A DNA stretch of 64,000 nucleotides from Actinomadura craniellae (GTDB lineage: Bacteria; Actinomycetota; Actinomycetes; Streptosporangiales; Streptosporangiaceae): the NCBI RefSeq assembly GCF_003289645.1, contig NZ_QLYX01000002.1, forward strand, positions 496,001 to 560,000, given 5' to 3'. Shown piece by piece: positions 17,076 through 26,317 of this stretch. Position 1 is the stretch's first letter. Each line of letters opens with the position of its first letter. The position numbers and the translations under genes were made by a program. Below the pieces are notes generated by a model that was not told where the DNA came from, searched no databases, and saw nothing but the letters and a program-made list of their open reading frames with translations.

Positions 17076-17109
17076 GTTCACATGGGGGTTTACATGTCGT
17101 TCACATTCG
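17076..17109 (+). promoter_or_regulatory. Three GTTCACAT-type direct repeats upstream of glnII (PHO-box-like)
   Basis: GTTCACATG (17076), GTTTACATG (17088) and GTTCACATT (17099) repeat every 12 and 11 bases, about 80-110 bases before the glnII start. Eleven-base direct repeats beginning GTTCA are the form of actinomycete PhoP boxes, and PhoP is known to repress glnII in Streptomyces coelicolor. Read on the other strand, the TGAAC/TAAAC half-sites at the same spacing also resemble GlnR sites. Assignment is inference. Confidence 0.6.
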
Positions 17110-17188
17110 GGCAACAGATCCGAAATTCTCCATTGGGAGCCTCTGGACGGCCGAAAAGAGCCGGCTCGCTGTGATGAAGGGACCGACG

Positions 17189-18202
17189 TTGACCTACAAG
17201 GCCGAGTACATCTGGATCGACGGAACCGAGCCCACCGCAAAGCTCCGTTCCAAGACCAAGATCCTTGCCGACGGCGCCGACCTGCCGACCTGGGGCTTCG
17301 ACGGCTCCAGCACCAACCAGGCGCCCGGGGACTCGTCCGACTGCGTGCTCAAGCCGGTCTTCTCCTGCCCCGACCCGATCCGCGGCGGCGACAACAAGCT
17401 CGTGCTGTGCGAGGTCTACCTGATCGACGGCACCCCGCACCCCAGCAACACCCGCGCCAAGCTGCTGCCGGTCGCCGAGCAGTACGCCGACCAGGACTCC
17501 TGGTTCGGCATCGAGCAGGAGTACACCTTCTTCCAGGCAGGCCGGCCGCTCGGCTTCCCGGTGACCGGTTTCCCCGCCCCGCAGGGCCCCTACTACTGCG
17601 GGGTCGGCGCCGACGAGGTCTTCGGCCGCGAGATCGTGGAGCAGCACCTGGACGCCTGCCTGGCCGCCGGCCTGAAGATCTCGGGAATCAACGCCGAGGT
17701 CATGCCCGGCCAGTGGGAGTTCCAGGTCGGCCCGGCCGGACCGGTCGAGGTCGCCGACCACCTGTGGGTGGCGCGCTGGCTGCTCTACCGGATCGCCGAG
17801 GACCACAACGTCGCGGCCACCCTCGACCCCAAGCCGGCCAAGGGCGACTGGAACGGCGCCGGCGCGCACACCAACTTCTCGACCAAGGCGATGCGCGAGG
17901 GCTACGCCCCCATCATCACCGCCGCCGAGTCCCTGGGCGAGAAGGTCAAGGAGCACATCGCCGCCTACGGTTACGGCATCGAGGAGCGCCTGACCGGCCT
18001 GCACGAGACCGCCCCGTGGAGCGAGTACAGCTACGGCGTCTCCGACCGCGGCGCCTCGGTCCGCATCCCGTGGCAGGTCGAGGTCGATCAGAAGGGCTAC
18101 CTGGAGGACCGCCGGCCCAACGCCAACTGCGACCCCTACCAGGTCACCCGGGTGCTGGTCGACACCTGCTGCGCGGCGCTGGAGAAGGCCGGGCAGGTCT
18201 GA
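17189..18202 (+). CDS. glnII: Glutamine synthetase type II (eukaryotic type)
   Basis: This is a ~337-residue cytoplasmic enzyme forming glutamine from glutamate, ammonia and ATP. It has the GSII beginning TYKAEYIWIDGTEPTAKLR, the DGSS segment, the metal-binding WFGIEQEY and NAEVMPGQWEFQ, the ATP/glutamate motif DWNGAGAHTNFST and the C-terminal RPNANCDPY. It is much shorter than bacterial GSI (~470 residues). Streptomyces homologues begin at the TYKAEY position, so I take TTG 17189 with AGGGA six bases upstream; ATG 17174 or GTG 17171 would add a few residues. It is a single-gene unit with its own terminator. Confidence 0.95.
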   Translation: MTYKAEYIWIDGTEPTAKLRSKTKILADGADLPTWGFDGSSTNQAPGDSSDCVLKPVFSCPDPIRGGDNKLVLCEVYLIDGTPHPSNTRAKLLPVAEQYADQDSWFGIEQEYTFFQAGRPLGFPVTGFPAPQGPYYCGVGADEVFGREIVEQHLDACLAAGLKISGINAEVMPGQWEFQVGPAGPVEVADHLWVARWLLYRIAEDHNVAATLDPKPAKGDWNGAGAHTNFSTKAMREGYAPIITAAESLGEKVKEHIAAYGYGIEERLTGLHETAPWSEYSYGVSDRGASVRIPWQVEVDQKGYLEDRRPNANCDPYQVTRVLVDTCCAALEKAGQV

Positions 18203-18241
18203 CAGAGGCTCCGGCCGGTCACCCGACCGGTCGGCGGGTAC

Positions 18242-18279
18242 GAGGGGATCCCGGGGCGGGGCGCTTCCGGGGTCCCCTC
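18242..18279 (+). terminator. Terminator of glnII
   Basis: A 13-base-pair stem with one G-U pair (arms 18242-18254 and 18267-18279) and a 12-base loop lies 40 bases after the glnII stop. The rest of the gap up to 18475 shows no gene. Confidence 0.75.
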
Positions 18280-18474
18280 TCCCATTCCCGCGGACGGTGG
18301 CACTCGGCTCCAGCGCCCTATGGACTGACCTGTCGCCGAAGCCCACGCCAAGGGATTCGAAAGGCCCGCCCACGTTCGCCCGTCAAGGCATTGGGACCTC
18401 CCGCACCACTGCGGCAAACCGTTATCAGGCCCCCGGAAAACGGTACAGAAAGCGCAAAGAAGCCCTAGGGCGAT

Positions 18475-19053
18475 TCACCGGCGCCGACGACCGACCAGTT
18501 CCGCGGGATCGAACCGGACCGGGAAGGGCTCGGTCAGCGCCACGGTCTCACCCGCCGCGGCGTTCACGACGCTCACGTACTTTCCGTCCCGGAGGGCGAG
18601 TACCTCGACGTGCGGCGGGTTCGGCCCCGCCAGTTCGATCCGCAGGAAGGTACCGATTCCTGCCTCGGCGTACAGCCGCGGCTTGTCCTGGTAGTCGCGC
18701 CGCCGGTTGCCCATGCTGACGATCTCGGCGACCGCGTACACCTCGCCGGGCTGGAGCACCGCCGCCGCCCCGAGCAGCACCTCGGCGTCGCCCACCAGCA
18801 CGTCCGGTACCGGCACCTCGTCGGCCGTCCGCACGCCGAACGCCTCGACGACCTCCATGTCGCCCGGTGCGGCGTCGTCCAGGATCCTGACCAGCCGCTT
18901 GGCGCAGATCTGGTGGATCGACAGGGGGGTGGGGCTCACTACAAAGCTCCCGTCGATGAGCTCGACCCGCTGCCCGACGCTCTCGGGCAGGTTCATCCAG
19001 TCCTCGACGGTGTAACCGCCATGCGACGGCTCCGCTGGTAGCGGCATCGCCAT
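18475..19053 (-). CDS. Uma2 family (DUF820) protein, PD-(D/E)XK nuclease-like
   Basis: This is a 192-residue protein. It shows the Uma2 plan: an N-terminal helix with RVELIDGSFVVSP, the PVPDVLVG segment carrying the first acidic residue, AVAEIVSMGNRRRDYQDKPRLYAEAGI with the E...D...K..Y pattern, and a C-terminal strand. The family has the restriction-endonuclease fold, but its biological role is unknown; it is heavily amplified in actinomycetes and cyanobacteria. The ATG at 19053 has GGAGG ten bases upstream. It stands alone. A second, divergent Uma2 copy lies at 52033-52638. Confidence 0.85.
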   Translation of the reverse strand: MAMPLPAEPSHGGYTVEDWMNLPESVGQRVELIDGSFVVSPTPLSIHQICAKRLVRILDDAAPGDMEVVEAFGVRTADEVPVPDVLVGDAEVLLGAAAVLQPGEVYAVAEIVSMGNRRRDYQDKPRLYAEAGIGTFLRIELAGPNPPHVEVLALRDGKYVSVVNAAAGETVALTEPFPVRFDPAELVGRRRR

Positions 19054-19171
19054 GCCGCCCTCACCTCCGTCCATGTGCCCAGTGTGGCACGTACGAGTGT
19101 GGGGGCACCCGCACCGGCAGCGATCGTTCAGTGACGTCGAGACCACTCCAAGTTAGCGGCAGCAGGCCCGC

Positions 19172-20338
19172 CTACCGGCCGGTTTCCGGAATTCGGGGAC
19201 GGTCGGCGAAGAAGGCTTCGGCGAGCATGCCGAGGGTGGACCAGTCCACCAGGCGGGCGTGGACGATCTCGCCGTAGGTGGCGACCTCGGGGTAGGTGCG
19301 TTCGCCGTCGGCGGCCGTGCCGTGCGGGCCGCCGGCGCGCAGTACCGCCAGTTCCCCGGCGGTGAGCTCGGCCGAGAACAGGTGGGCCCGGTAGGACGAC
19401 AAGGTGGCGGCGACCTGGCGGGAACCGTGCGCGCGCAACCGGTCAGGGGTGATCCGCAGGCCGGTTTCCTCCGCGACCTCGGCGACCGCGACGGCCGGCG
19501 GGTCGCCCGGACCCGAGCCGCCGGGCAGTTCGTGCACGAAACCGTCCGCGGTGGCGCCGGGGGTGCGGAACTCCCGGACGAGCACCACCTCGGTGTCCGC
19601 CGGAGTCACGCCCGGGCGGTACAGCACGACGACGCTGACGTCCGGGCGCAGCAGCACGACCTCGTTGTCCTTCACCCGGTCCTCCGCCGCGACGTGCACA
19701 TGGGCCCGGAGCAGCCACAGCCGGTTCGCGGGGGCCGCCCATTCCAGCCGGGCGGCGCGCAGCGCGTTCCCCGCCCCGCGCTGCGCCGCGTACCAGGCCT
19801 GGAAGGACGCCGTCCGCCAGACCAGCAGGGGGACCTCCCGCTCACCAGCCGCCCGGCGCGCGCCCGCACCGATCCGGCGCAGCGCCGCGGCGGCCGCGTC
19901 ACCCGGCGTGGTGGCGGTGGGCACCCCGGACACGCCGGCGTAGTGCAGCAGGTAGCGGTTCTTCGGCGCGTCCGGCGGGGCACCGAACACGGCCCGGCCG
20001 CTGTCGTGCCACATCCCCCACTCCACGTTGGTGGTGAAGGCGGGCAGGGTGACCAGGTCGCGGGGCACCCAGAAGATCACCTCATCGGCGAGGTTGAGGC
20101 AGCGCTCCTCCCAGCCGACCTGGCCGGTGTAGTCGTCGTGCAGGCCGTCCCAGTGCTCGGGCGAGAAGACCACCAGCCGGCCCGGCCCCGGCCAGCGGCG
20201 GCGCAGCTCACCGATCATCTCCGGCCGCCAGGAGAGGACGTCGGGCGAGCGCGGCGTGGGGCCGGCCAGGAACACCGCGGCGTCCCACTCCCCCGGCGGC
20301 TCCTCCAGCGCATACACGACCGTGACCTCGCCGCCCAT
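19172..20338 (-). CDS. Nucleoside 2-deoxyribosyltransferase-like / Nudix fusion protein
   Basis: This is a 388-residue protein with two parts. Residues ~1-135 (VFLAGPTPRS, VFSPEHWDGLHDDY, EVIFWVPRDL, TTNVEWGMW) resemble the nucleoside 2-deoxyribosyltransferase-like family, in which a phosphate-binding AGPTPR and a catalytic acid act on N-glycosidic bonds. Residues ~225-385 are a Nudix hydrolase domain. Its Nudix box is altered: the first Glu is Asp and the Arg of REXXEE is Ala (AEVAEETGL), while the two metal-binding Glu remain. The fusion suggests removal or repair of a modified nucleotide, with substrate unknown. The ATG is preceded by GGGAGGAA. It is divergent from the membrane protein at 20450. 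Confidence 0.8.
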   Translation of the reverse strand: MGGEVTVVYALEEPPGEWDAAVFLAGPTPRSPDVLSWRPEMIGELRRRWPGPGRLVVFSPEHWDGLHDDYTGQVGWEERCLNLADEVIFWVPRDLVTLPAFTTNVEWGMWHDSGRAVFGAPPDAPKNRYLLHYAGVSGVPTATTPGDAAAAALRRIGAGARRAAGEREVPLLVWRTASFQAWYAAQRGAGNALRAARLEWAAPANRLWLLRAHVHVAAEDRVKDNEVVLLRPDVSVVVLYRPGVTPADTEVVLVREFRTPGATADGFVHELPGGSGPGDPPAVAVAEVAEETGLRITPDRLRAHGSRQVAATLSSYRAHLFSAELTAGELAVLRAGGPHGTAADGERTYPEVATYGEIVHARLVDWSTLGMLAEAFFADRPRIPETGR

Positions 20339-20449
20339 CGGTTCCTCCCGCTCCGCCGTCCGCCCAGGTGATTGTCCCGCAGGGCATGGAGCGGCCCTGG
20401 ACGGGTAGGGAGTGCGCGCACCCGACCCCGGTCAAGGAGATGTGTCCAG

Positions 20450-21157
20450 ATGGCAGGGAAACTGAGAGTGCCGCGCAGCAGGGGCGCACTGAGCGGTGTC
20501 CTGCTGGTGTTGGCGGGGCTGTGGGGCGGGCTCATCCCGTTCATCGGCCCCTACTTCAACTTCGCGTTCACCCCCGACGAGCCGTGGGTGTGGACCGCGA
20601 ACCGGTTCTGGCTGAGCGTGCTGCCCGCCCTGGCCACCGTGCTCGGCGGGCTGATCCTGCTGTTCAGCGCCAACCGGATCATGGCCATGCTCGGCGGCGG
20701 GCTGGCCGCGCTGGGCGGCCTGTGGTTCATCCTCGGCGGGCCGCTCAGCACGCTGTGGACCGCCACCGGCGTCCCCGCCACCGGCACACCGGTCGGCGGC
20801 CAGACCCGGCGGCTGTTCGAGCAACTGGCCTTCTTCGAGGGCATCGGCTCGCTGATCCTGCTGCTGTCCGCCCTGGCGCTCGGCCGGCTGGCCGTGGTCG
20901 GGGTGAAGGAGGCCCGGATGGCGGCCGAAGGGCACGCCCGGCCCGGGCGCCACGAACGCGGCCGGGTACCCGAACCGGTCCGGGAGCCGGTCCAGCAGGC
21001 ACCCGCCCGGGAGCCGGTGCGGCAGGCGCCGGCCCGGGCCCCGGAGGGACAGGAGTCGGGCGCCACCGTGTCGCCGCGCGGCCGGTACGCCCGCCCCGAG
21101 CAGCCCGAGCACAAGGAGCACTGGGTGGACAGGGTGCGGCACCTGGTGCACCGCTGA
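20450..21157 (+). CDS. Four-helix membrane protein with a Pro/Arg-rich cytoplasmic tail
   Basis: This is a 235-residue protein. Hydrophobic segments lie near residues 14-36, 50-72, 77-98 and 127-150; between the third and fourth is a Thr/Pro-rich loop. The last 80 residues are charged, with short repeats of the form EPVREPVQQAPA. The ATG at 20450 is preceded by AAGGAG at ten bases. I do not recognise the family. It is a monocistronic gene flanked by a terminator and divergent from the deoxyribosyltransferase-Nudix gene. Confidence 0.7.
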   Translation: MAGKLRVPRSRGALSGVLLVLAGLWGGLIPFIGPYFNFAFTPDEPWVWTANRFWLSVLPALATVLGGLILLFSANRIMAMLGGGLAALGGLWFILGGPLSTLWTATGVPATGTPVGGQTRRLFEQLAFFEGIGSLILLLSALALGRLAVVGVKEARMAAEGHARPGRHERGRVPEPVREPVQQAPAREPVRQAPARAPEGQESGATVSPRGRYARPEQPEHKEHWVDRVRHLVHR

Positions 21158-21162
21158 ACCCG

Positions 21163-21193
21163 CGTCCCGGGGCGCCCGAAGCGCCCCGGGACG
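21163..21193. terminator. Bidirectional terminator between the membrane protein gene and der
   Basis: CGTCCCGGGGCGC and its exact reverse complement form a 13-base-pair stem with a five-base loop. It sits between two convergent stops at 21157 and 21211. Confidence 0.85.
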
Positions 21194-21210
21194 GTGCTCG
21201 ACCGCCGTGT

Positions 21211-22623
21211 TCAGCCGCGCCGCTTCCCGCGCTTCTCGCGGATCTTCATGGTGATGTCGATCGGGCTGCCCGCGAACCCGAACTCCTCGCGGAGCCGGCG
21301 CTCGATGAACCGCCGGTAGCCCTCCTCCAGGAACCCCGAGGTGAACAGCACGAACCGGGGCGGGCGGACGCTCGCCTGGGTGGCGAACAGCACCTTCGGC
21401 TGCTTGCCGCTGCGCACCGGATGCGGGTGCGAGGCCACCAGTTCCGCGAAGAACGCGTTCAGCTTGGCGGTCGGTACCCGGGACCCCCAGCTTTCCAGCG
21501 CGGTCTCCAGCGCGGGCACCAGCTTCTCCACATGCCGGCCGGTCTTGGCCGAGACGTTCACCCGGGGCGCCCACCGGACGTGGTGCAGCTGCCGGTCGAT
21601 CTCGCGTTCGAGGTAGTGCCGGCGCTCCTCGTCCAGCAGGTCCCACTTGTTGAACGCCAGGACCAGCCCCCGGCCCGCCTCGACGACCATCGACACGATG
21701 CGCAGGTCCTGCTCGGCCAGCGGGTCGCCGGCGTCGACCAGCACCACCGCCACCTCCGAGCGCTCCAGCGCCGACCGGGTGCGCAGGGTGGCGTAGAAGT
21801 CCGCGCCCTGGTTCTCGCGGTGCCGCCGCCGGATACCGGCGGTGTCGACGAAACGCCAGGTCTTGCCACCCAGCTCGATCAGCTCGTCGACCGGGTCGCG
21901 GGTGGTGCCGGCCACGTCGTGGACCACGGCCCGCTGCTCCCTGGCCAGCTTGTTGAGCAGGCTGGACTTGCCGACATTGGGCCGTCCGACCAGCGCCACC
22001 CGGCGCAGGCCGGACTCGGCACCGTAGTCCTCGGGCGGGGCCTCCTCCGGCAGCGAGTCCAGGATCGCGTCCAGCAGGTCGCCGCTGCCCCGCCCGTGCA
22101 GGGCGCTGACCGGCCAGGGCTCTCCGATGCCCAGCCCCCACAGCGTCGCCGCGTCGGCCTCGGCGGCGGTGTCGTCGACCTTGTTCGCGGCCAGCACTAC
22201 GGGCTTGCCCGAGCGGCGCAGGATCTCCACCACGGCCTCGTCGACGTCGGTGGCACCCACCGTGGCGTCCACCACGAACACCACCGCGTCGGCCAGTTCC
22301 ACCGCCAGCCGGGCCTGCTCGGCGATGGCCGCGGCCAGCCCCACGGCGTCGGGCAGCCAGCCGCCGGTGTCGACCACCGTGAACCGGCGCCCGCCCCAGT
22401 TCGCGTCGTAGGCGACCCGGTCGCGGGTCACCCCGGGCACATCCTCAACGACGGCCTCACGGCGGCCCAGGATCCGGTTGACCAGGGTGGACTTGCCCAC
22501 GTTGGGGCGGCCCACGATGGCCACCATCGGGGCCGGGCCCTCCTCGTGCCCGGCGCCGATCTCCGGCCCGAACTCGTCGCCGGCCAGATCCGGCCGCACC
22601 ACTTCGATGTCGTACTCGCTCAC
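21211..22623 (-). CDS. der: Ribosome biogenesis GTPase Der (EngA)
   Basis: This is a 470-residue protein with the two tandem GTPase domains unique to Der. The first has [13 protein letters not shown] and NKVD; the second has [14 protein letters not shown] and NKWD. A KH-like domain follows in the last ~110 residues ([22 protein letters not shown]). It acts in 50S subunit assembly. The GTG at 22623 is preceded by GGAG; the longer frame upstream lacks similarity. It is the last gene of the scpA-scpB-rluB-aroH-tyrA-cmk-der series, a common actinobacterial order. Confidence 0.96.
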   Translation of the reverse strand: MSEYDIEVVRPDLAGDEFGPEIGAGHEEGPAPMVAIVGRPNVGKSTLVNRILGRREAVVEDVPGVTRDRVAYDANWGGRRFTVVDTGGWLPDAVGLAAAIAEQARLAVELADAVVFVVDATVGATDVDEAVVEILRRSGKPVVLAANKVDDTAAEADAATLWGLGIGEPWPVSALHGRGSGDLLDAILDSLPEEAPPEDYGAESGLRRVALVGRPNVGKSSLLNKLAREQRAVVHDVAGTTRDPVDELIELGGKTWRFVDTAGIRRRHRENQGADFYATLRTRSALERSEVAVVLVDAGDPLAEQDLRIVSMVVEAGRGLVLAFNKWDLLDEERRHYLEREIDRQLHHVRWAPRVNVSAKTGRHVEKLVPALETALESWGSRVPTAKLNAFFAELVASHPHPVRSGKQPKVLFATQASVRPPRFVLFTSGFLEEGYRRFIERRLREEFGFAGSPIDITMKIREKRGKRRG

Positions 22624-22738
22624 TGCTTCTCCGGTTTCGCGGTCGTCCTGCCGTACCACGTGCTCCGCGGACGACCTGCTCGGAGCCTGCGGCCTGACGG
22701 CGGGGCGGTCTCTCCCGGACGCGCCCGCCGTGAAGTCT

Positions 22739-23404
22739 TTACAGAGAGCTCTCCTTGGCCAGCCGGAGCACCTCGGCGACGACCTCGTCGAGGTCGAGGT
22801 CGGTCGAGTCGATCTCATGGGCGTCGGCGGCCTTCGCCAGCGGCGACGCCGTACGGGTGGAGTCGAGCCGATCGCGGCGGGCCTGCTCGGCCAGCGTGAC
22901 CTGCACGGTGGCCGCCGGGTCGTCGGTCAGGTCCCGGGCCCGGCGCTGGGCCCGGGCGTCCTCGCTGGCGGTGAGGAACACCTTGACGGGGGCGTCCGGC
23001 ACGACCACGGTGCCGATGTCACGGCCCTCCACCACGATACCGCCGGCGCCGATCACCTCGCGTTGCAGCGCCACCATCCGCTGCCGTACCGCAGGCACGG
23101 AGCTGACCGCGCTGACGGCGTTGGTCACCTCGCGGGTGCGGATCGGACCCGACACGTCGACGCCGTCCACCGCGATCGTGGGCGCGGCGGGGTCGGTGCC
23201 CACCTCGATCACCGGTTCGGCGACGCGGGCCGCGACCTGCCCGGCGTCCGTGACGGGCACACCCTGGTCGAGCATCCACCAGGTCATCGCGCGGTACATC
23301 GCACCGGTGTCGAGGTAACGCAGCCCGAGCGCGCGGGCCACCCCCTTGGACGCGCTGGACTTGCCCGAGCCGGAGGGGCCGTCCATGGCGATGACGAGCG
23401 TCAC
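22739..23404 (-). CDS. cmk: Cytidylate kinase
   Basis: This is a 221-residue enzyme phosphorylating CMP/dCMP with ATP. It has P-loop [30 protein letters not shown] and RRARDLTDD, the standard Cmk motifs. The GTG start is preceded by AAGGAAA. It lies between tyrA and der, 115 bases from der. This neighbourhood is conserved in many Gram-positive genomes. Confidence 0.96.
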   Translation of the reverse strand: MTLVIAMDGPSGSGKSSASKGVARALGLRYLDTGAMYRAMTWWMLDQGVPVTDAGQVAARVAEPVIEVGTDPAAPTIAVDGVDVSGPIRTREVTNAVSAVSSVPAVRQRMVALQREVIGAGGIVVEGRDIGTVVVPDAPVKVFLTASEDARAQRRARDLTDDPAATVQVTLAEQARRDRLDSTRTASPLAKAADAHEIDSTDLDLDEVVAEVLRLAKESSL

Positions 23405-23523
23405 GATGTTTCCTTCCGCGTGCCGGCACGCCGCACGGCGACGCCGCGTGGCGGTGGTGACTGGTATCCCCGAACGGGCCCCGGCGTGCCAGGTTACCGG
23501 CCCGGCCGGCCGCTCGTGCCGCC

Positions 23524-24621
23524 TCAGCCGGGTACGGACCAGCCGCGGGCCCGCAGCTCCCCGGCCAGCCGCTCGGCCGCCTCCGGCCGGACCGCCAGCT
23601 CGGCCACACCCACCGGCAGGCCGGGCGAGTGCTCGATGGTCACGTCCTCGATGTTGACACCGGCCACCCCGGCCGCCTGGAACAGCAGGGCCAGCTCGCC
23701 CGGCCGGTCGGGGATCACCACCGACACGACCGCGTACGCCGGCGCCCGCTCCCCGTGCTTACCCGGGATCCGTGCCCGCCCGGCGTTGCCCCGCCCCAGC
23801 AGTTCCCGCAGCGCCTCGGCGAGACCGTCCGCGGGGACGTCACCGCGCAGGGCGGCGGCGGCGCGGGCGAGGTCGGCCGCGACCGACTCCAGCACCCCGG
23901 CGACCGGCTCGGCGTTGGCGGTGAGGATGCCGATCCACAGCTCGGGGTCGCTGGCCGCGATCCGGGTGACGTCCCGCACGCCCTGGCCGGCCAGGCGCAG
24001 CGCCACGTCGTCGGCGCCCTCCAGCCGGGCGGCGGTGGCCGCGGCCACCACGTGCGGGCCGTGCGAGACGAGCGCCACCGCCCGGTCGTGCTCGGCCGGG
24101 GCGACCGTCAGCGGTCTGGCCCCGCACGCCCGCACCAGTCCGGTCACGGCGGCCACGGCCTCGGGGGCGGTGGCCGCGGTGGGGCACAGCGCCCAGGTGC
24201 GACCCAGGAACAGATCACCGCGGGCGGCGGCCGGACCGGAACGTTCCCGGCCCGCCAGCGGGTGCCCGGCGACGAAGCCGCGCAGGTCGCAGCCCAGCTC
24301 GGCGGCCTCCCGCAGCGGCCGGTCCTTCACGCTGGCCACATCGGTGTAAGCGCGGGCCAGACCGCGCTTCTGCGCGTCGCGCAGGGTCGCGGCGACCGCG
24401 CCCGGCGGCACCGCCAGCACCGCCAGGTCGGCGCGCCGTGCCAGGGCCGCCTCGGGCAGCGGAACGCCCGCGCCGAGTTCGGCGGCCAGCCGCAGCGCCA
24501 CCGGGTCGCGGTCGTCGAGCAGAACCTCGGTGCCGTGCTCGCGCAGCGCCAGCGCGATCGAGGTACCGATCAGCCCGGTGCCGATCACCACGACCCGCTC
24601 GGGCGCCTCCGCTACGTCCAT
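23524..24621 (-). CDS. tyrA: Prephenate dehydrogenase with C-terminal ACT domain
   Basis: This is a 365-residue enzyme of tyrosine synthesis that oxidises and decarboxylates prephenate with NAD(P). Residues ~8-30 form the Rossmann loop IGTGLIGTS; SVKDR and GHPLAGRERSG carry the substrate-binding residues including the catalytic His. The last ~75 residues (YAVVSVVIPDRPGEL..VNIEDVTIEHS) are an ACT domain, the usual site of amino-acid feedback. The gene directly follows aroH chorismate mutase, so chorismate is fed to prephenate and on to tyrosine by neighbouring genes. Confidence 0.94.
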   Translation of the reverse strand: MDVAEAPERVVVIGTGLIGTSIALALREHGTEVLLDDRDPVALRLAAELGAGVPLPEAALARRADLAVLAVPPGAVAATLRDAQKRGLARAYTDVASVKDRPLREAAELGCDLRGFVAGHPLAGRERSGPAAARGDLFLGRTWALCPTAATAPEAVAAVTGLVRACGARPLTVAPAEHDRAVALVSHGPHVVAAATAARLEGADDVALRLAGQGVRDVTRIAASDPELWIGILTANAEPVAGVLESVAADLARAAAALRGDVPADGLAEALRELLGRGNAGRARIPGKHGERAPAYAVVSVVIPDRPGELALLFQAAGVAGVNIEDVTIEHSPGLPVGVAELAVRPEAAERLAGELRARGWSVPG

Positions 24622-24649
24622 CCGGCCAGCCTAGGACATGTCCGGCGGG

Positions 24650-25012
24650 CTACTGGGCGATGTCCAGGCGAAGGGCGGTGGCGCCGTGCAGGTAGACGTG
24701 CTGCATGGCCGACCTGGGCAGGTCGGTCTCGATGTGGGCCATCAGCCGAACCACCCGGGGCAGCGCGTGCGGCACGTCGATCTCCGTCATGCACAGCAGC
24801 GGCACCTCGTGGAAGCCGAGCTTGCGCGCGGCCAGCGCCGGGAACTCCGCCGCCAGGTCCGGTGTGGCGGTGAACAGCACGCTGATCACGTCGTCGGTGG
24901 TCAGGCCGTTGCGACTCATCACCTCGGTGATCAACTCGGCCGTCCCGGCGAGGATCTGCTCCCGGTCGTCGGCGTCGACCTGCGTCGCCCCCCGGATCGC
25001 GCGTACCGCCAC
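24650..25012 (-). CDS. aroH: Chorismate mutase, AroH class
   Basis: This is a 120-residue enzyme converting chorismate to prephenate. It has the AroH-type sequence: VRAIRGATQV at the N-terminus, the catalytic ..ELITEVMSRNG.., VISVLFTATPDL, and PLLCMTEIDVPHALPRVVRLMAH. The GTG start at 25012 has an excellent AAGGAGG. It lies ten bases after rluB and 28 bases before tyrA, so the three are probably cotranscribed. Confidence 0.95.
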   Translation of the reverse strand: MAVRAIRGATQVDADDREQILAGTAELITEVMSRNGLTTDDVISVLFTATPDLAAEFPALAARKLGFHEVPLLCMTEIDVPHALPRVVRLMAHIETDLPRSAMQHVYLHGATALRLDIAQ

Positions 25013-25022
25013 GTTCGCCTCC

Positions 25023-25757
25023 TTACAGCCCGACCGCCTTGTACAGCTCGCCGATCTCCTTGATCGTGAGCGCGCGCATCGTACCGGGCTTGAGCTGCCC
25101 CAGCTTGATCGGCCCGAACTCGATGCGGGCCAGTTGCTGCACGGGATGGCCGACGGCCTTGAGCAGCCGGCGGACGATGTGCTTGCGCCCCTCGTGCAAC
25201 GTCACCTCCACCAGCGCCCGCTTGCCGACCTGCTCGAAGACCCGGAACCGGTCGGCCTTGGCGAAGCCGTCGTCCAGTTCCACGCCGGCCCGCAGCCGCT
25301 TGCCCAGGTCCCTGGGGATCGGGCCGGGCACCTCGGCCAGGTAGGTCTTCTCCACCCCGTAGCTGGGGTGGGTCAGCCGGTGGGCCAGCTCGCCGTCGTT
25401 GGTGAGCAGGATCAGCCCCTCGGTGTCGGTGTCGAGCCGGCCGACGTGGAACAGCCGCTCGGGCACGTCCACGTAGTCGGCCAGCGACTTGCGGCCGCCC
25501 GGGTCGGCCATGGTGCTGACCACGCCCCGCGGCTTGTTGACCATGTAGTAGCGCATCCCGGCCCGGGTCTCGACCCGCCGGCCCTCGACATGGATCACCG
25601 CACGCTGCGGGTCGACCTTGGCGCCGAACCAGTCGACCACCCGGCCGTCGACCTTCACCTTGCCGTCCGCGATCAGCTGCTCGCAGTGCCGGCGGCTGCC
25701 GACCCCGGCCTCCGCCAGCACCTTCTGCAGGCGCACTTCCTCGTTCTCGCTGGTCAC
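25023..25757 (-). CDS. rluB: 23S rRNA pseudouridine synthase, RluB/RsuA family
   Basis: This is a 244-residue protein. The N-terminal S4 RNA-binding domain (RLQKVLAEAGVGSRRHCEQLI) is followed by the RsuA-type catalytic domain. The catalytic Asp lies in VGRLDTDTEGLILLTNDG, and the HEGRKHIVRRLL motif is also present. It modifies uridine in rRNA. The GTG start overlaps the scpB stop as GTGA. The scpA-scpB-rluB order is typical of actinobacteria and firmicutes. Confidence 0.94.
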   Translation of the reverse strand: MTSENEEVRLQKVLAEAGVGSRRHCEQLIADGKVKVDGRVVDWFGAKVDPQRAVIHVEGRRVETRAGMRYYMVNKPRGVVSTMADPGGRKSLADYVDVPERLFHVGRLDTDTEGLILLTNDGELAHRLTHPSYGVEKTYLAEVPGPIPRDLGKRLRAGVELDDGFAKADRFRVFEQVGKRALVEVTLHEGRKHIVRRLLKAVGHPVQQLARIEFGPIKLGQLKPGTMRALTIKEIGELYKAVGL

Positions 25758-26317
25758 GTCCGTCGTTCCTCGGTCTCGTCGGGCAGGTCGTCGGGAAGGT
25801 ACTCGGCCAGGTCCGGCAGGTCGTCGAGGCTGCGCAGACCGAGCCGCTCCAGAAAGTACCGGGTGGTCCGGTACAGGTGTGCCTGGCTCTCGGGATCCTG
25901 GCCCGCGTCCTCGATCAGGCCGCGCAGCGTCAGGGTGCGGATCACCCCGTCACTGTTGACCCCGCGGATCGCCGACACCCGCGCCCGGCTCACCGGCTGC
26001 CGGTAGGCCACCACCGCCAGCGTCTCCAGCGCCGCCTGGGTCAGCCTGGCCTGCTGGCCGTCGGTGACGAACCGCTCGACCACCGGGGCGCAGACGTCCC
26101 GAGTGTAGAAGCGCCAGCCGCCGGCGATCTCCCGCAGGTCGAAACCGCGGCCCTGCTCGGTGTATTCCGCCGCCAGGTCCCGGAGCGTCGCGACCACCTC
26201 GCCGCGCGGGCGCTCGACCACCTGTGCCAGCACCACCTCCGGCACCGGCTCGTCGACCACCAGCAGGATGGCCTCCAGGCTCGCGCGCAGGCCCGGCTGC
26301 TCCTCGTCGTCAATCAT
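25754..26317 (-). CDS. scpB: Segregation and condensation protein B
   Basis: This is a 187-residue protein made of two winged-helix domains. Diagnostic segments are LRASLEAILLVVDEPV, ALETLAVVAYRQPVSR and IRGVNSDGVIRTLTLRGLI. It forms the condensin complex with ScpA and SMC for chromosome compaction. It overlaps scpA by eight bases and rluB by four. The acidic C-terminal tail is short. Confidence 0.95.
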   Translation of the reverse strand: MIDDEEQPGLRASLEAILLVVDEPVPEVVLAQVVERPRGEVVATLRDLAAEYTEQGRGFDLREIAGGWRFYTRDVCAPVVERFVTDGQQARLTQAALETLAVVAYRQPVSRARVSAIRGVNSDGVIRTLTLRGLIEDAGQDPESQAHLYRTTRYFLERLGLRSLDDLPDLAEYLPDDLPDETEERRT

